Positions 17,968 to 27,376 of a DNA stretch of 64,000 nt are shown here, one piece after another. Source of the DNA: Pseudomonas thivervalensis (GTDB lineage Bacteria > Pseudomonadota > Gammaproteobacteria > Pseudomonadales > Pseudomonadaceae); the NCBI RefSeq assembly GCF_001269655.1, contig NZ_LHVE01000001.1:434001-498000 (forward strand), given 5' to 3'. The notes under the pieces are model-generated. The model worked only from the letters and a program-made list of their open reading frames with translations, had not been told where the DNA came from and did no database searches. A program made the translations under genes and the position numbers. Within the stretch, counting starts at the first letter, position 1. Each line of letters starts with the position of its first letter.

Positions 17968-19971
<2,004 letters not shown>

Positions 19972-19988
19972 CCTGGGCGGCACTCACC

Positions 19989-20122
19989 TGTGGCGAGGGA
20001 GCTTGCTCCCGCTGGCCTGCGAAGCGGGCCCAAAACCAGTCACCGCGTTCTGGCAATCAGAATTGTGGTGACCGGTTTGGCGGCTGCTTCGCAGCCGAGC
20101 GGGAGCAAGCTCCCTCGCCACA
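19989..20122. repeat. REP pair (type 1) between thiC and cytX
   Basis: Inverted arms TGTGGCGAGGGAGCTTGC and complement, loop with GGCCTGCGAAGCGGGCC and CGGCTGCTTCGCAGCCG. It separates two co-directional thiamine genes and may reduce or tune read-through. Confidence 0.9.
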
Positions 20123-20168
20123 AGGATGATCCGCGCCCCAAAACAATAATCTGCCCTGAGATATCTCT

Positions 20169-21461
20169 GTGAACATCCAACCCAGCACCTACTCCCCCGA
20201 CACCGCTGTCCCCCTGGACAAACGCGTCTTCGGCGCCCGCGATCTGTTTTCCCTGTGGTTCTCCCTCGGCATCGGCCTGATGGTCTTGCAGGTCGGTGCC
20301 CTACTCGCGCCGGGCCTGGGCCTGAGCGGTTCGTTGCTGGCGATTTTCCTCGGCACGCTGGTGGGCGTCCTGCTGCTGGCGGCGGTCGGGGTGATTGGCA
20401 GCGACACCGGCCTGTCGGCCATGGCCGCGCTGAAGCTCAGTCTCGGTGGCAAGGGTGCGAGCGTGCCGGCGGTGTTGAACCTGCTGCAGTTGATCGGCTG
20501 GGGCTCGTTCGAAATCATCGTCATGCGCGATGCCGCCAGCCTGCTCGGTGCCCGGGCCTTCAGCGAAGGCAGCCTGGGTTCGAACCCGCTGCTGTGGACG
20601 CTGTTCTTCGGCGCCCTGGCGACCCTGCTCGCCGTGAGCGGGCCGTTGACGTTCGTGCGCAAGGTCCTGCGCAAGTGGGGCATCTGGTTGCTGCTGGCGG
20701 CCTGCATCTGGTTGACCTGGAACCTGTTCGCCAAGGCTGACCTGGCGGCGCTGTGGGCCCAGGCGGGCGATGGTTCGATGCCGTTGGCGGTGGGGTTCGA
20801 CATCGCCATTGCGATGCCGCTGTCGTGGTTGCCGTTGATTGCCGACTACTCGCGTTTCGGTCAACGGGCCAAGAATGTTTTTGGCGGTACTGCCGTGGGC
20901 TTCTTCATCGGTAACTTCTGGCTGATGAGCCTGGGCGTGGCCTACACCCTGGCATTCGCACCGAGCGGTGAAGTCAACGCGTTGCTGCTGGCCCTGGCAG
21001 GTGCTGGATTGGGTATTCCGCTGCTGCTGATTTTGCTGGACGAATCGGAAAACGCCTTCGCCGACATCCACTCGGCGGCGGTGTCCAGCGGCATGCTGTC
21101 GGACTTGAAGGTCGAGCACCTGGCCTTGGCGATTGGCGTCATCTGCACCTTGATCGCCTGCTTTGCACCGTTGGCGCAATACCAGAACTTTCTGTTGCTG
21201 ATCGGCTCGGTGTTCGCGCCGCTGTTCGGCGTGGTGCTGGTGGACCACTTCATCCTGCGCAAACGCAGCAGCCAAGTGGTGTCAGCCTCGTTGCGTTGGC
21301 CGGCCCTGTTGGCCTGGTTGGGTGGGGTGAGCACCTATCATCTGCTGGCCAACTTCTATCCGGACATCGGCGCAACCCTGCCGTCGCTGATCCTGGCAGG
21401 GTTGCTGCAGCTGTTGCTGGGCCGGGCCTTCAGCTACGGCCAGGGAACAGCTCGGGCTTGA
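20169..21461 (+). CDS. cytX: Putative hydroxymethylpyrimidine transporter CytX
   Basis: GTG start, 430 residues, about 12 transmembrane helices, of the NCS1 nucleobase:cation symporter family (FSLWFSLGIGLMVLQVGALL; MPLSWLPLIADYSRFG). Placement after thiC supports uptake of HMP rather than cytosine. The inner-membrane protein would feed salvage for thiamine synthesis. It has no clear ribosome-binding site, and its 3' end overlaps the facing lipoprotein gene by 32 bp. Confidence 0.85.
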   Translation: MNIQPSTYSPDTAVPLDKRVFGARDLFSLWFSLGIGLMVLQVGALLAPGLGLSGSLLAIFLGTLVGVLLLAAVGVIGSDTGLSAMAALKLSLGGKGASVPAVLNLLQLIGWGSFEIIVMRDAASLLGARAFSEGSLGSNPLLWTLFFGALATLLAVSGPLTFVRKVLRKWGIWLLLAACIWLTWNLFAKADLAALWAQAGDGSMPLAVGFDIAIAMPLSWLPLIADYSRFGQRAKNVFGGTAVGFFIGNFWLMSLGVAYTLAFAPSGEVNALLLALAGAGLGIPLLLILLDESENAFADIHSAAVSSGMLSDLKVEHLALAIGVICTLIACFAPLAQYQNFLLLIGSVFAPLFGVVLVDHFILRKRSSQVVSASLRWPALLAWLGGVSTYHLLANFYPDIGATLPSLILAGLLQLLLGRAFSYGQGTARA

Positions 21462-22176
21462 GGATGCCGTTGAGACGTGGGTAGGCGATCTTCAGTTCGA
21501 TGTGGCCCAGGGCGTACGGCGCGATGGTGCTCACTTCGTACTTGAGGATCACCCCGCCGTAGGTCAGCGCGATGTGTGGGGTTTTCTGGAAGGACCACTG
21601 TTTCAGGAAGTCGGGCTCCTGATCCAGCTTGGTGCTGATCAGCCAGCTGTTGTGGGCCACTTGCGCGGCTTTCCAGAAGGCTTCTTCCTGGCCCGGCAGC
21701 AGCATGTCCGACAGCGTCAGCACCTTGTGTTGCTGGCGCGAATAGTTGATGAAGCCGCGCCCCGGCGTGCCGTGGGCGCCGCCAGTGTCCAGGTAGCTGG
21801 ACAGTTCGATGATCACCAGGCCGTCATGTTGCTCGCGTACTTTGGCCTGCAAATAGCTGCTGTTGCGCGGTGCGGCGCTGCGCAAAAACTGTTCGCGGTA
21901 GGCCGCCAGCGTCGGCGCCACCGGGGCGTCCGGGGTGGCGCGGGTCATTTGCAGCAGGCGCTTTTCGATGATGCCGTCCAGGGCTGGTTCGGCAGGAAAG
22001 CGCAGGGTGTCGATGTTCACCAACGGGCAGTCGGCGCTGGCGCAACCTGGTTGCAGTTGTTCCGAAGCATCGCGAGTGGTCTCCAGCGGTGCGCGATAGT
22101 TGGGTTGGAAGAGGCTTTGGCAAGCGCCCAAGGTCAGGGCAATGGCGGCCACGGAGGCGGTTTTGAAAAGCGACAT
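21430..22176 (-). CDS. Lipoprotein of the RsiV/DUF3298 family
   Basis: Protein of 248 residues with a lipobox (ALTLGAC, Cys about 19), so exported and lipidated. The body has the DUF3298/RsiV look: a beta-rich domain with ELSSYLDTGGAHG and INYSRQQHKVLTLSDML, a motif shared with anti-sigma RsiV and PdaC-type proteins. No sigma factor lies beside it, so a regulatory role is not indicated. Its end overlaps cytX in antisense by 32 bp. Confidence 0.75.
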   Translation of the reverse strand: MSLFKTASVAAIALTLGACQSLFQPNYRAPLETTRDASEQLQPGCASADCPLVNIDTLRFPAEPALDGIIEKRLLQMTRATPDAPVAPTLAAYREQFLRSAAPRNSSYLQAKVREQHDGLVIIELSSYLDTGGAHGTPGRGFINYSRQQHKVLTLSDMLLPGQEEAFWKAAQVAHNSWLISTKLDQEPDFLKQWSFQKTPHIALTYGGVILKYEVSTIAPYALGHIELKIAYPRLNGILKPELFPGRS

Positions 22177-22390
22177 GGGCGTCCTTCATGAAACACGGAA
22201 AGGCAAAAAGTTACCCGCTTCGACTGTCGGCAAGGCAATCAGTTCGCCACTAAGCTCATTAGAGTGATTTTAAGCGCAGCCGTCCATCCCGATCACTGGA
22301 AGGGGGCTGCCCCAAAGGGTTCGAGCGCGTTAGGATGGCGCGAAGCCGAGGTTGGAACCTCGTATCGATCGACTGCACACGAGGATTGTC

Positions 22391-23008
22391 ATGACCGATT
22401 TCGCCAACGCCACACCGAACACCGTGGACATCGTCAAGCGTGAAACCTGCTTCAAGGGTTTCTATGAGCTCGACCGCCTCGTCTTGCGCCACGAGTTGTT
22501 TGCCGGTGGCATGAGCCGTGAAATCAGCCGTGAACTGTTTGTGCGTCATGATGCGGTGTGTGTGCTGCCCTACGACCCGCAGCGCGATGAAGTGGTGTTG
22601 ATCGAGCAGTTTCGCGTGGGGGCCATTGGCAAGACCGCTAATCCCTGGCTGGTGGAGCTGGTGGCTGGCCTGATCGACAAGGACGAGCAACCGGAAGAAG
22701 TTGCTCATCGCGAAGCGCAGGAGGAAGCTGGGCTTGTCTTCGCTGCGCTCTGGCCGATGACCCAGTATTTTCCATCGCCGGGCGGCAGCAATGAATTCGT
22801 ACATTTGTTCTTGGGGCGTTGCGACAGCACGGGGGCAGGCGGCCTGCATGGCCTTCTGGAGGAGGCCGAGGACATTCGGGTGAAGGTCTGGGCCTACGAA
22901 GATGCCTTGCAAGCCGTGCGCGACGGACGTATCTGCAACGCGGCCAGCATCATTGCCTTGCAATGGCTGGCCTTGAATCGCGATGAAGTGAGGGGGCTAT
23001 GGTCCTGA
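22391..23008 (+). CDS. nudF: ADP-ribose pyrophosphatase (Nudix)
   Basis: Protein of 205 residues from ATG 22391. A perfect Nudix box spans 93-115 (starts GLIDKDEQPEE, core REAQEEAGL). The SPGGSNEF motif after the box is typical of ADP-ribose hydrolases. It cleaves ADP-ribose to AMP and ribose 5-phosphate. It overlaps the DUF1249 gene by 10 nt and heads the nudF-DUF1249-cpdA set conserved in gamma-proteobacteria. A hairpin-forming stretch (GAGGTTGGAACCTC) lies in the leader at about 22350. Confidence 0.92.
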   Translation: MTDFANATPNTVDIVKRETCFKGFYELDRLVLRHELFAGGMSREISRELFVRHDAVCVLPYDPQRDEVVLIEQFRVGAIGKTANPWLVELVAGLIDKDEQPEEVAHREAQEEAGLVFAALWPMTQYFPSPGGSNEFVHLFLGRCDSTGAGGLHGLLEEAEDIRVKVWAYEDALQAVRDGRICNAASIIALQWLALNRDEVRGLWS

Positions 23009-23451
23009 ACAAGCTGCGCGACCGCTATCGCGTCGATCTGGTGGGGTTGCAGGCCGCCTGCGAGGCCAACTATGCCCGCCTGATGCGCTTGTTGCCGGAC
23101 ATGCGCAACGACCCGTTGCCGCGCCGCATCGCCGTGACCCACGGCGACCAGATGCTCGGTGTGCTGGCCCTGGAAGTGCTGCAGACCTGCCCCTACACCA
23201 CCACCTTGCAGGTGCGCCAGGAGCACAGCCTGCCCTGGCTGCCGGTGCCGCAACTGGAAGTGCAGGTCTATCACGACGCGCGCATGGCCGAAGTTGTCAG
23301 CGCCGAACATGCACGACGCTTTCGTGGCATCTATCCTTACCCTAATGCCTCGATGCACCAGCCGGATGAAAAAGCCCAGTTGAACCTGTTCCTGGGCGAG
23401 TGGCTGAGTCATTGCCTGGCGCTGGGCCACGAGTTCGAAGTCGTACGGTAG
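22999..23451 (+). CDS. DUF1249 family protein (YqiB-like)
   Basis: Protein of 150 residues matching YqiB: YARLMRLLPDM near the N-terminus, then the QVYHDARMAEVV and NLFLGEWLSHCL segments. No catalytic motif or membrane segment is visible; function is unknown. Its position between the ADP-ribose pyrophosphatase and cpdA is the same as in E. coli and supports the assignment. Start overlaps nudF by 10 nt. Confidence 0.85.
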   Translation: MVLNKLRDRYRVDLVGLQAACEANYARLMRLLPDMRNDPLPRRIAVTHGDQMLGVLALEVLQTCPYTTTLQVRQEHSLPWLPVPQLEVQVYHDARMAEVVSAEHARRFRGIYPYPNASMHQPDEKAQLNLFLGEWLSHCLALGHEFEVVR

Positions 23452-23550
23452 TTGTGAACCGGTTCCGGTTCGCGGGTTTCCCCTTTCGATCGTCCCCCAG
23501 CATAATTGCGGCTTCATGCAACGGCGTGATTGCGCCTGGGAGAAAGCGAT

Positions 23551-24366
23551 TTGCCGAGCGTATCCAGCTTGACCACGGCCGATGCGGCACTGTTGGTCCA
23601 ACTGTCTGACAGCCATTTGTTCGCCGAGGCCGATGCTTCGTTGCTGGGCATGAACACCCGTGACAGCTTGCGGGCGGTCATTGATCTGGTGCTCAAGCAA
23701 CAGCCGAATATCGACCTGATGCTCGCCACTGGCGATCTGTCCCAGGACGGCACGTTGCAATCCTACGCGGCGTTTCGGCAGTTGACTGCGCGAATCGATG
23801 CGCCGGCGCGGTGGATTCCCGGTAACCATGATGAACCGCAGGTGATGCTTGAGGCGGCGGTCAAGAGTACGTTGCTCGATCCGGTGGTGGACATTGGCAA
23901 TTGGCGGGTGACGATGCTCGATTCCGCCGTGCCGGGTTCGGTGCCGGGTTTTTTGGCCGAGGAGCAGTTGATTCTGTTGGCTAATGCCTTGAGCGAGGCG
24001 CCGGAGCGGCATCACTTGGTGTGCCTGCATCATCATCCTGTGTCGATTGGGTGTGCGTGGATGGAGCCGATCGGGTTGCGTAATCCTGAGGCGCTGTTTG
24101 CGGTGTTGGACCGGTTTCCCCAGGTGCGGGCGGTGTTGTGGGGGCATGTGCATCAGGAGGTTGACCGGATGCGCGAGGGGGTTCGTTTGTTGGCTTCGCC
24201 TTCGACGTGTATTCAGTTTGAGCCGGGGAGTGAGGATTTTGCGGTGGGCTCGCAGGCGCCGGGGTATCGGTGGTTGCGGTTGTTGCCGGATGGGCGGTTG
24301 GAGACGGGGGTTGAACGGGTGGTTGGGTTTGCGTTCACGCCCGACTATGGTTCCAACGGTTACTGA
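23551..24366 (+). CDS. cpdA: 3',5'-cyclic-AMP phosphodiesterase
   Basis: Protein of 271 residues from TTG 23551, chosen because GGGAGA sits 7 nt upstream; an earlier TTG at 23530 lacks one. All calcineurin-like metallophosphatase motifs are present: LSDSHL (D20, H22), GDLSQDG (D62), GNHDE (N92, H93), HHHP and GHVHQE. CpdA hydrolyses cAMP and so damps Vfr/CRP signalling. Third gene of the nudF set. The last 100 codons use unusually T- and G-rich synonyms compared with neighbours. Confidence 0.93.
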   Translation: MPSVSSLTTADAALLVQLSDSHLFAEADASLLGMNTRDSLRAVIDLVLKQQPNIDLMLATGDLSQDGTLQSYAAFRQLTARIDAPARWIPGNHDEPQVMLEAAVKSTLLDPVVDIGNWRVTMLDSAVPGSVPGFLAEEQLILLANALSEAPERHHLVCLHHHPVSIGCAWMEPIGLRNPEALFAVLDRFPQVRAVLWGHVHQEVDRMREGVRLLASPSTCIQFEPGSEDFAVGSQAPGYRWLRLLPDGRLETGVERVVGFAFTPDYGSNGY

Positions 24367-24419
24367 GAACGAGGCGGCGTTACAGCCGACCTGTTTCTCC
24401 CTGCTGTACACCTATCAGG

Positions 24420-24473
24420 TCTGTGGGAGCAAAGCTTGCTCGCGAGGCGGCCTTACAGTTGGCCTTGTTGATC
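24420..24473. repeat. REP element (type 2)
   Basis: CTGTGGGAGCAAAGCTTGCT followed by CGCGAGGCGGCC, a second REP type distinct from the one at 10048. It leads directly into copy A of the 290-bp repeat. Confidence 0.8.
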
Positions 24474-24764
24474 GAGTACATATCCATTTCTGCGGTAACG
24501 GCCACTTAGGGTTCCGCCCTGACGGCGGGTCACTTTTGAAAAGCGCAAAAGTAACCAAAACGCTTCAGCCCCACCACTCGGTGCCTCGCCTAGGCTCGGC
24601 ATGCCCGAACGAAGGCATTGCTCCGTGGGCCCGCCGCGAAGGGCCATCCATGGCCCAGCGCGGCTATCCCGGCATCCATGCCGGGATGCCCACTCCACAA
24701 TGCCTGCGTTCGGCCAGCGTGGTTAACGGGGCGCCCGAGATCAACGTCCATCGCGAGGCGGCCT
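24474..24764 (+). repeat. Large intergenic repeat, copy A
   Basis: About 290 bp, near-identical in reverse complement to copies at 25771 and 26292. Recognisable parts: GAGTACATATCCATTTCTGC at one end, an inner palindrome CACTTTTGAAAAGCGCAAAAGT, a second palindrome around CCCGGCATCCATGCCGGG, and GTTAACGGGGCGCC near the other end. It has open frames but they are not conserved in all copies and have no RBS, so I read it as non-coding. It resembles the long intergenic repeat families reported in P. fluorescens genomes. Confidence 0.85.
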
Positions 24765-25060
24765 AGTAGCCGACCTGGCTCTCCCGGTCGTACATCGGTC
24801 AGATCTGTTTGAGCAGGACCTGTGGGAGCAAAGCTTGCTCGCGAGGCGGCCTGACAGCCGACCTGGCTCTCCCGGTCGTACACCCATCCAATTGTGGGAG
24901 CGAGCCTGCTCGCGAAGACGGCGACACATTCAGCATTGATGCAAGCAGACCCACCGCCATCGCGAGCAAGCTCGGCTCCCACAGGGATCGGCGGTGGACA
25001 CTGATCTTATAAACGACCCAAAACCTGTGTGGGAGCGAGCTTGCTCGCGATGACTGCCTG
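24765..25060. repeat. Cluster of type 2 REP elements
   Basis: At least four type 2 REPs: forward at about 24830, 24893 and 25028, reverse at about 24958-24983. Between them AGCCGACCTGGCTCT and GGTCGTACA recur. The first 150 bp match, inverted, the stretch 25630-25770. No gene was seen here. Confidence 0.8.
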
Positions 25061-25173
25061 ACAGCCGACCTGAATTGTGGGAATGGTCGGACAACCTTCC
25101 TGGTTCAAGCAGATTTTTCCGACGAGCTCTGGCGGTTGCTGGGTGGGAAGGGCTGTCGCTAACCTTTTCCCGT

Positions 25174-25207
25174 CGCTGAAAGTTCAGCGGCCGGGCCTGG
25201 AAACCCG
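25174..25207 (+). other. Two tandem hairpins in the DUF6124 leader
   Basis: CGCTGAA-AG-TTCAGCG (25174-25189) then CGGG-N8-CCCG (25192-25207), some 40 bp before the start codon. No T run follows, so not a simple terminator. Between 25061 and 25173 I see no gene and no strong promoter. Confidence 0.4.
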
Positions 25208-25248
25208 AAAGTAGAAGGGCGTTATTTCAATCCTAGTGGAGCGCCAAC

Positions 25249-25605
25249 ATGTCTGAAGATAACTCTGGGCCAACAAAAAACGATTCCATTTCTTCCGAAG
25301 CCAGCCAGATTCCCCCGATCCTCGATGAAGCCGCCAAGCGCGCCATCGACCATTATCTTGACCCCAAACCTCAATCCAAAAAGAAAAAGCCCTCAGGACT
25401 GTTCACCGTTGTGGACGGCGTCGACACCGAAAGCCTGCTGGCCAACCTCAGTGAAACCCTGGCCTCAGCCGATGCCATGGTCAGCGACCTTGCCTTCGAC
25501 CTGAAAGGCTCGCGACGCCATGTTGCCCTTGGCATTCAGCAACTGATCGAGCTGGGCGCTTTATTGGCGAATCGGATGCTGGACAACGTCAATACACAAC
25601 CCTGA
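25249..25605 (+). CDS. DUF6124 family protein
   Basis: Protein of 118 residues with an RBS (GTGGAG) 10 nt before the ATG. It has a Ser/Thr/Asp-rich N-terminus, a basic KKKK stretch near 45, then the family core FTVVDGVDTESLLANLSETL and a helical C-terminus. DUF6124 proteins are common, often multicopy accessory proteins of Pseudomonas with no known role. The gene is alone between inverted copies of long repeats, away from any operon. No signal peptide or membrane segment. Confidence 0.75.
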   Translation: MSEDNSGPTKNDSISSEASQIPPILDEAAKRAIDHYLDPKPQSKKKKPSGLFTVVDGVDTESLLANLSETLASADAMVSDLAFDLKGSRRHVALGIQQLIELGALLANRMLDNVNTQP

Positions 25606-25612
25606 CCACACC

Positions 25613-25770
25613 GCGAGCAGAGGCGAGCAAGATCGCTCCCGCAATGGGATCGGAGTACGACCGGAGACCAGGCCAGCTGTCAGGCCGCCTCGCGAGCAAG
25701 CTTTGCTCCCACAGGTCCTGCTCAAACAGATCTGATGGGTGTACGACCGAAAGAGCCAGGTCGGCTACTA
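25613..25770. repeat. Type 2 REP elements, inverted match to 24765-24910
   Basis: A degenerate REP (CGAGCAAGATCGCTCCCGCA) and a good reverse REP (CGCGAGCAAGCTTTGCTCCC at about 25690) with the spacer CCTGCTCAAACAGATCTG, which is the exact complement of a spacer at about 24810. Together with copy B it forms the right arm of a long inverted repeat. Confidence 0.8.
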
Positions 25771-26060
25771 GGCCGCCTCGGCGTGGACGTTGATCTCGGC
25801 GCCCCGTTAACCACGCTGGCCGAACGCAGGCATTGCGCAGTGGGCAACCCGGCATGGATGCCGGGTTAGCCGCGCTGGGCCATGGATGGCCCTTCGCGGC
25901 GGGCCCACGGAGCAATGCCGGAGTGAGGGCACACCGAGCCTAAGCGAGGTGCCGAGTGGTGGGGCAGGAGCGCTTTGGTTACTTTCGCGCTTTTCGAAAG
26001 TGACCCGCCGTCAGGGCGGAACCCTAAGCAGCCGTTACCGCAGCAATGGATATGTATGCG
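25771..26060 (-). repeat. Large intergenic repeat, copy B
   Basis: Reverse-complement copy of the element at 24474, with scattered substitutions (for example GCGCAGTGGGCAACC where copy A reads GTGGAGTGGGCATCC in the same sense). The ATATGTA end and GTTAACGGGGCGCC complement are kept. Confidence 0.85.
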
Positions 26061-26291
26061 GTCAAAAAATCCTGGCCGCCTGTCAGGCCGCCATCGCGAG
26101 CAGGCTCGCTCCCACATTTTTTTCCGAGTTGTTCTCAGGTATCGCATTCACCATAAATCCTCTGTGGGAGCGAGCCTGCTCGCGAAAATGGTGTGCCATC
26201 AAGATTGATGTTGGCTGACCCGACGCATTCGCGAGCAAGCCCGCTCCCACAGGAGAAACGCGGTCCCCATCAAGAACCAGGTCGGCTCTCA
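26061..26291. repeat. Cluster of type 2 REP elements
   Basis: Three REPs: reverse at about 26091-26116, forward at about 26162-26187, reverse at about 26228-26253. The first two form a pair around an AT-rich loop. No gene seen. Confidence 0.8.
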
Positions 26292-26582
26292 GGCCGCCTC
26301 GTGCTGGACGTTGATCTCGGCGCCCCGTTAACCACGATGGCCGAACGCAGGCATTGCGCAGTGGGCAACCCGGCATGGATGCCGGGTTAGCCGCGCTGGG
26401 CCATGGATGGCCCTTCGCGGCGGCCCACGGAGCAATGCCGGAGTGAGGGCATGCCGAGCCCTAGCGAGGCACCGAGTGGTGGGGCAGGAGCGTTTTGCTT
26501 ACTTTTGCGCTTTTCAAAAGTGAGCCGCCGTCAGGGCGGAACCCTAAGTGGCCGTTACCGCAGCAATGGATATGTACTCAAT
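26292..26582 (-). repeat. Large intergenic repeat, copy C
   Basis: Second reverse-complement copy, same orientation as copy B and closer to it than to copy A at several sites. It keeps the ATATGTACT end and the TTTTGCGCTTTTCAAAAGTG palindrome. Confidence 0.85.
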
Positions 26583-26620
26583 CAGACCGCCATCGCGAGC
26601 AAGCTTTGCTCCCACAGGTG
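26583..26620. repeat. REP element (type 2)
   Basis: Reverse-oriented REP, CATCGCGAGCAAGCTTTGCT then CCCACAGG, directly after copy C, mirroring the REP that precedes copy A. The remaining 100 bp up to the esterase gene show no further element. Confidence 0.8.
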
Positions 26621-26725
26621 TTGTGATCGACGATTCACAGGAGGCAACAACACGGTCAAATCCCCCCCAACCACCGCAATCTCCCTGTAAACTCCGGCCT
26701 TTGCCCAGCACCCAGGGAGTCGGCA

Positions 26726-27334
26726 ATGTCGGGTTCGATCCTTTATATCCATGGCCTCAACAGCGCCCCGGCGTCGACCAAGGCCAGCCAGTTGACGCAA
26801 GTAATGACGCGCCTAGGCCTGAGCGACCAGCTACAGGTGCCCGCCTTGCATCACCACCCCCGCCAGGCCATCGGTCAACTGGAGCGAGCAATTGCAGAAC
26901 TGGGTCGACCGCTGCTGGTCGGCAGCTCGCTCGGCGGCTACTATGCGACTCACTTGGCCGAGCGCCACGGCCTCAAGGCCCTGTTGGTCAATCCTGCCGT
27001 GAGCCCGCACCGGATGTTCGACGGGTACCTGGGTACGCAGAAGAATTTATACACCGACGAAACCTGGGAATTGACCCACGACCACGTCACGGCCCTGGCC
27101 GAGCTGGAAGTGCCGGCGCCCCGGGATCCGCAGCGGTATCAGGTATGGTTGCAAACCGGTGACGAAACGCTGGATTATCGCCACGCCCAGCAGTATTACC
27201 GCGCCTGTGCCTTGCGCATCCAGGCCGGCGGCGACCACAGTTTCCAAGGGTTTGCCCAGCAGTTGCCGGCACTGTTGAGTTTTGCCGGCATTGGCGCCGA
27301 TTTGTACCAGGCGATCGACTTCACGTCGCTGTGA
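26726..27334 (+). CDS. yqiA: YqiA-type alpha/beta hydrolase (esterase)
   Basis: Protein of 202 residues. Nucleophile elbow GSSLGGYY (Ser 68), an HGLNSAP oxyanion-side motif near the start, acidic TGDETLDY and the catalytic His in GGDHSF complete the triad. YqiA is a small cytoplasmic carboxylesterase of unknown physiological substrate. Placement just before parE is conserved in gamma-proteobacteria; 42 bp separate them, so they are probably co-transcribed. Confidence 0.9.
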   Translation: MSGSILYIHGLNSAPASTKASQLTQVMTRLGLSDQLQVPALHHHPRQAIGQLERAIAELGRPLLVGSSLGGYYATHLAERHGLKALLVNPAVSPHRMFDGYLGTQKNLYTDETWELTHDHVTALAELEVPAPRDPQRYQVWLQTGDETLDYRHAQQYYRACALRIQAGGDHSFQGFAQQLPALLSFAGIGADLYQAIDFTSL

Positions 27335-27376
27335 GCCCATCGCCCCTTTTTCATTGAACACTGACGACGAGACCCC

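Noticed and set aside
22894..24411. 505-codon minus-strand frame
   Set aside because: Antisense to the DUF1249 gene and cpdA; composition is Arg/His/Gln-rich, typical of a shadow frame.
24047..24766. Long frame through the end of cpdA and the 290-bp repeat
   Set aside because: Arises from GC-rich cpdA codons and the repeat; similar peptides in the other copies are broken at different places.
25886..26390. Several frames of 65-110 codons in the repeat cluster
   Set aside because: They lie wholly within REPs and the 290-bp repeat, in both strands, with no RBS.
24420..26620. Possible CRISPR array
   Set aside because: Repeats are palindromic, of mixed orientation and irregular spacing, with no cas genes; they are REP elements.
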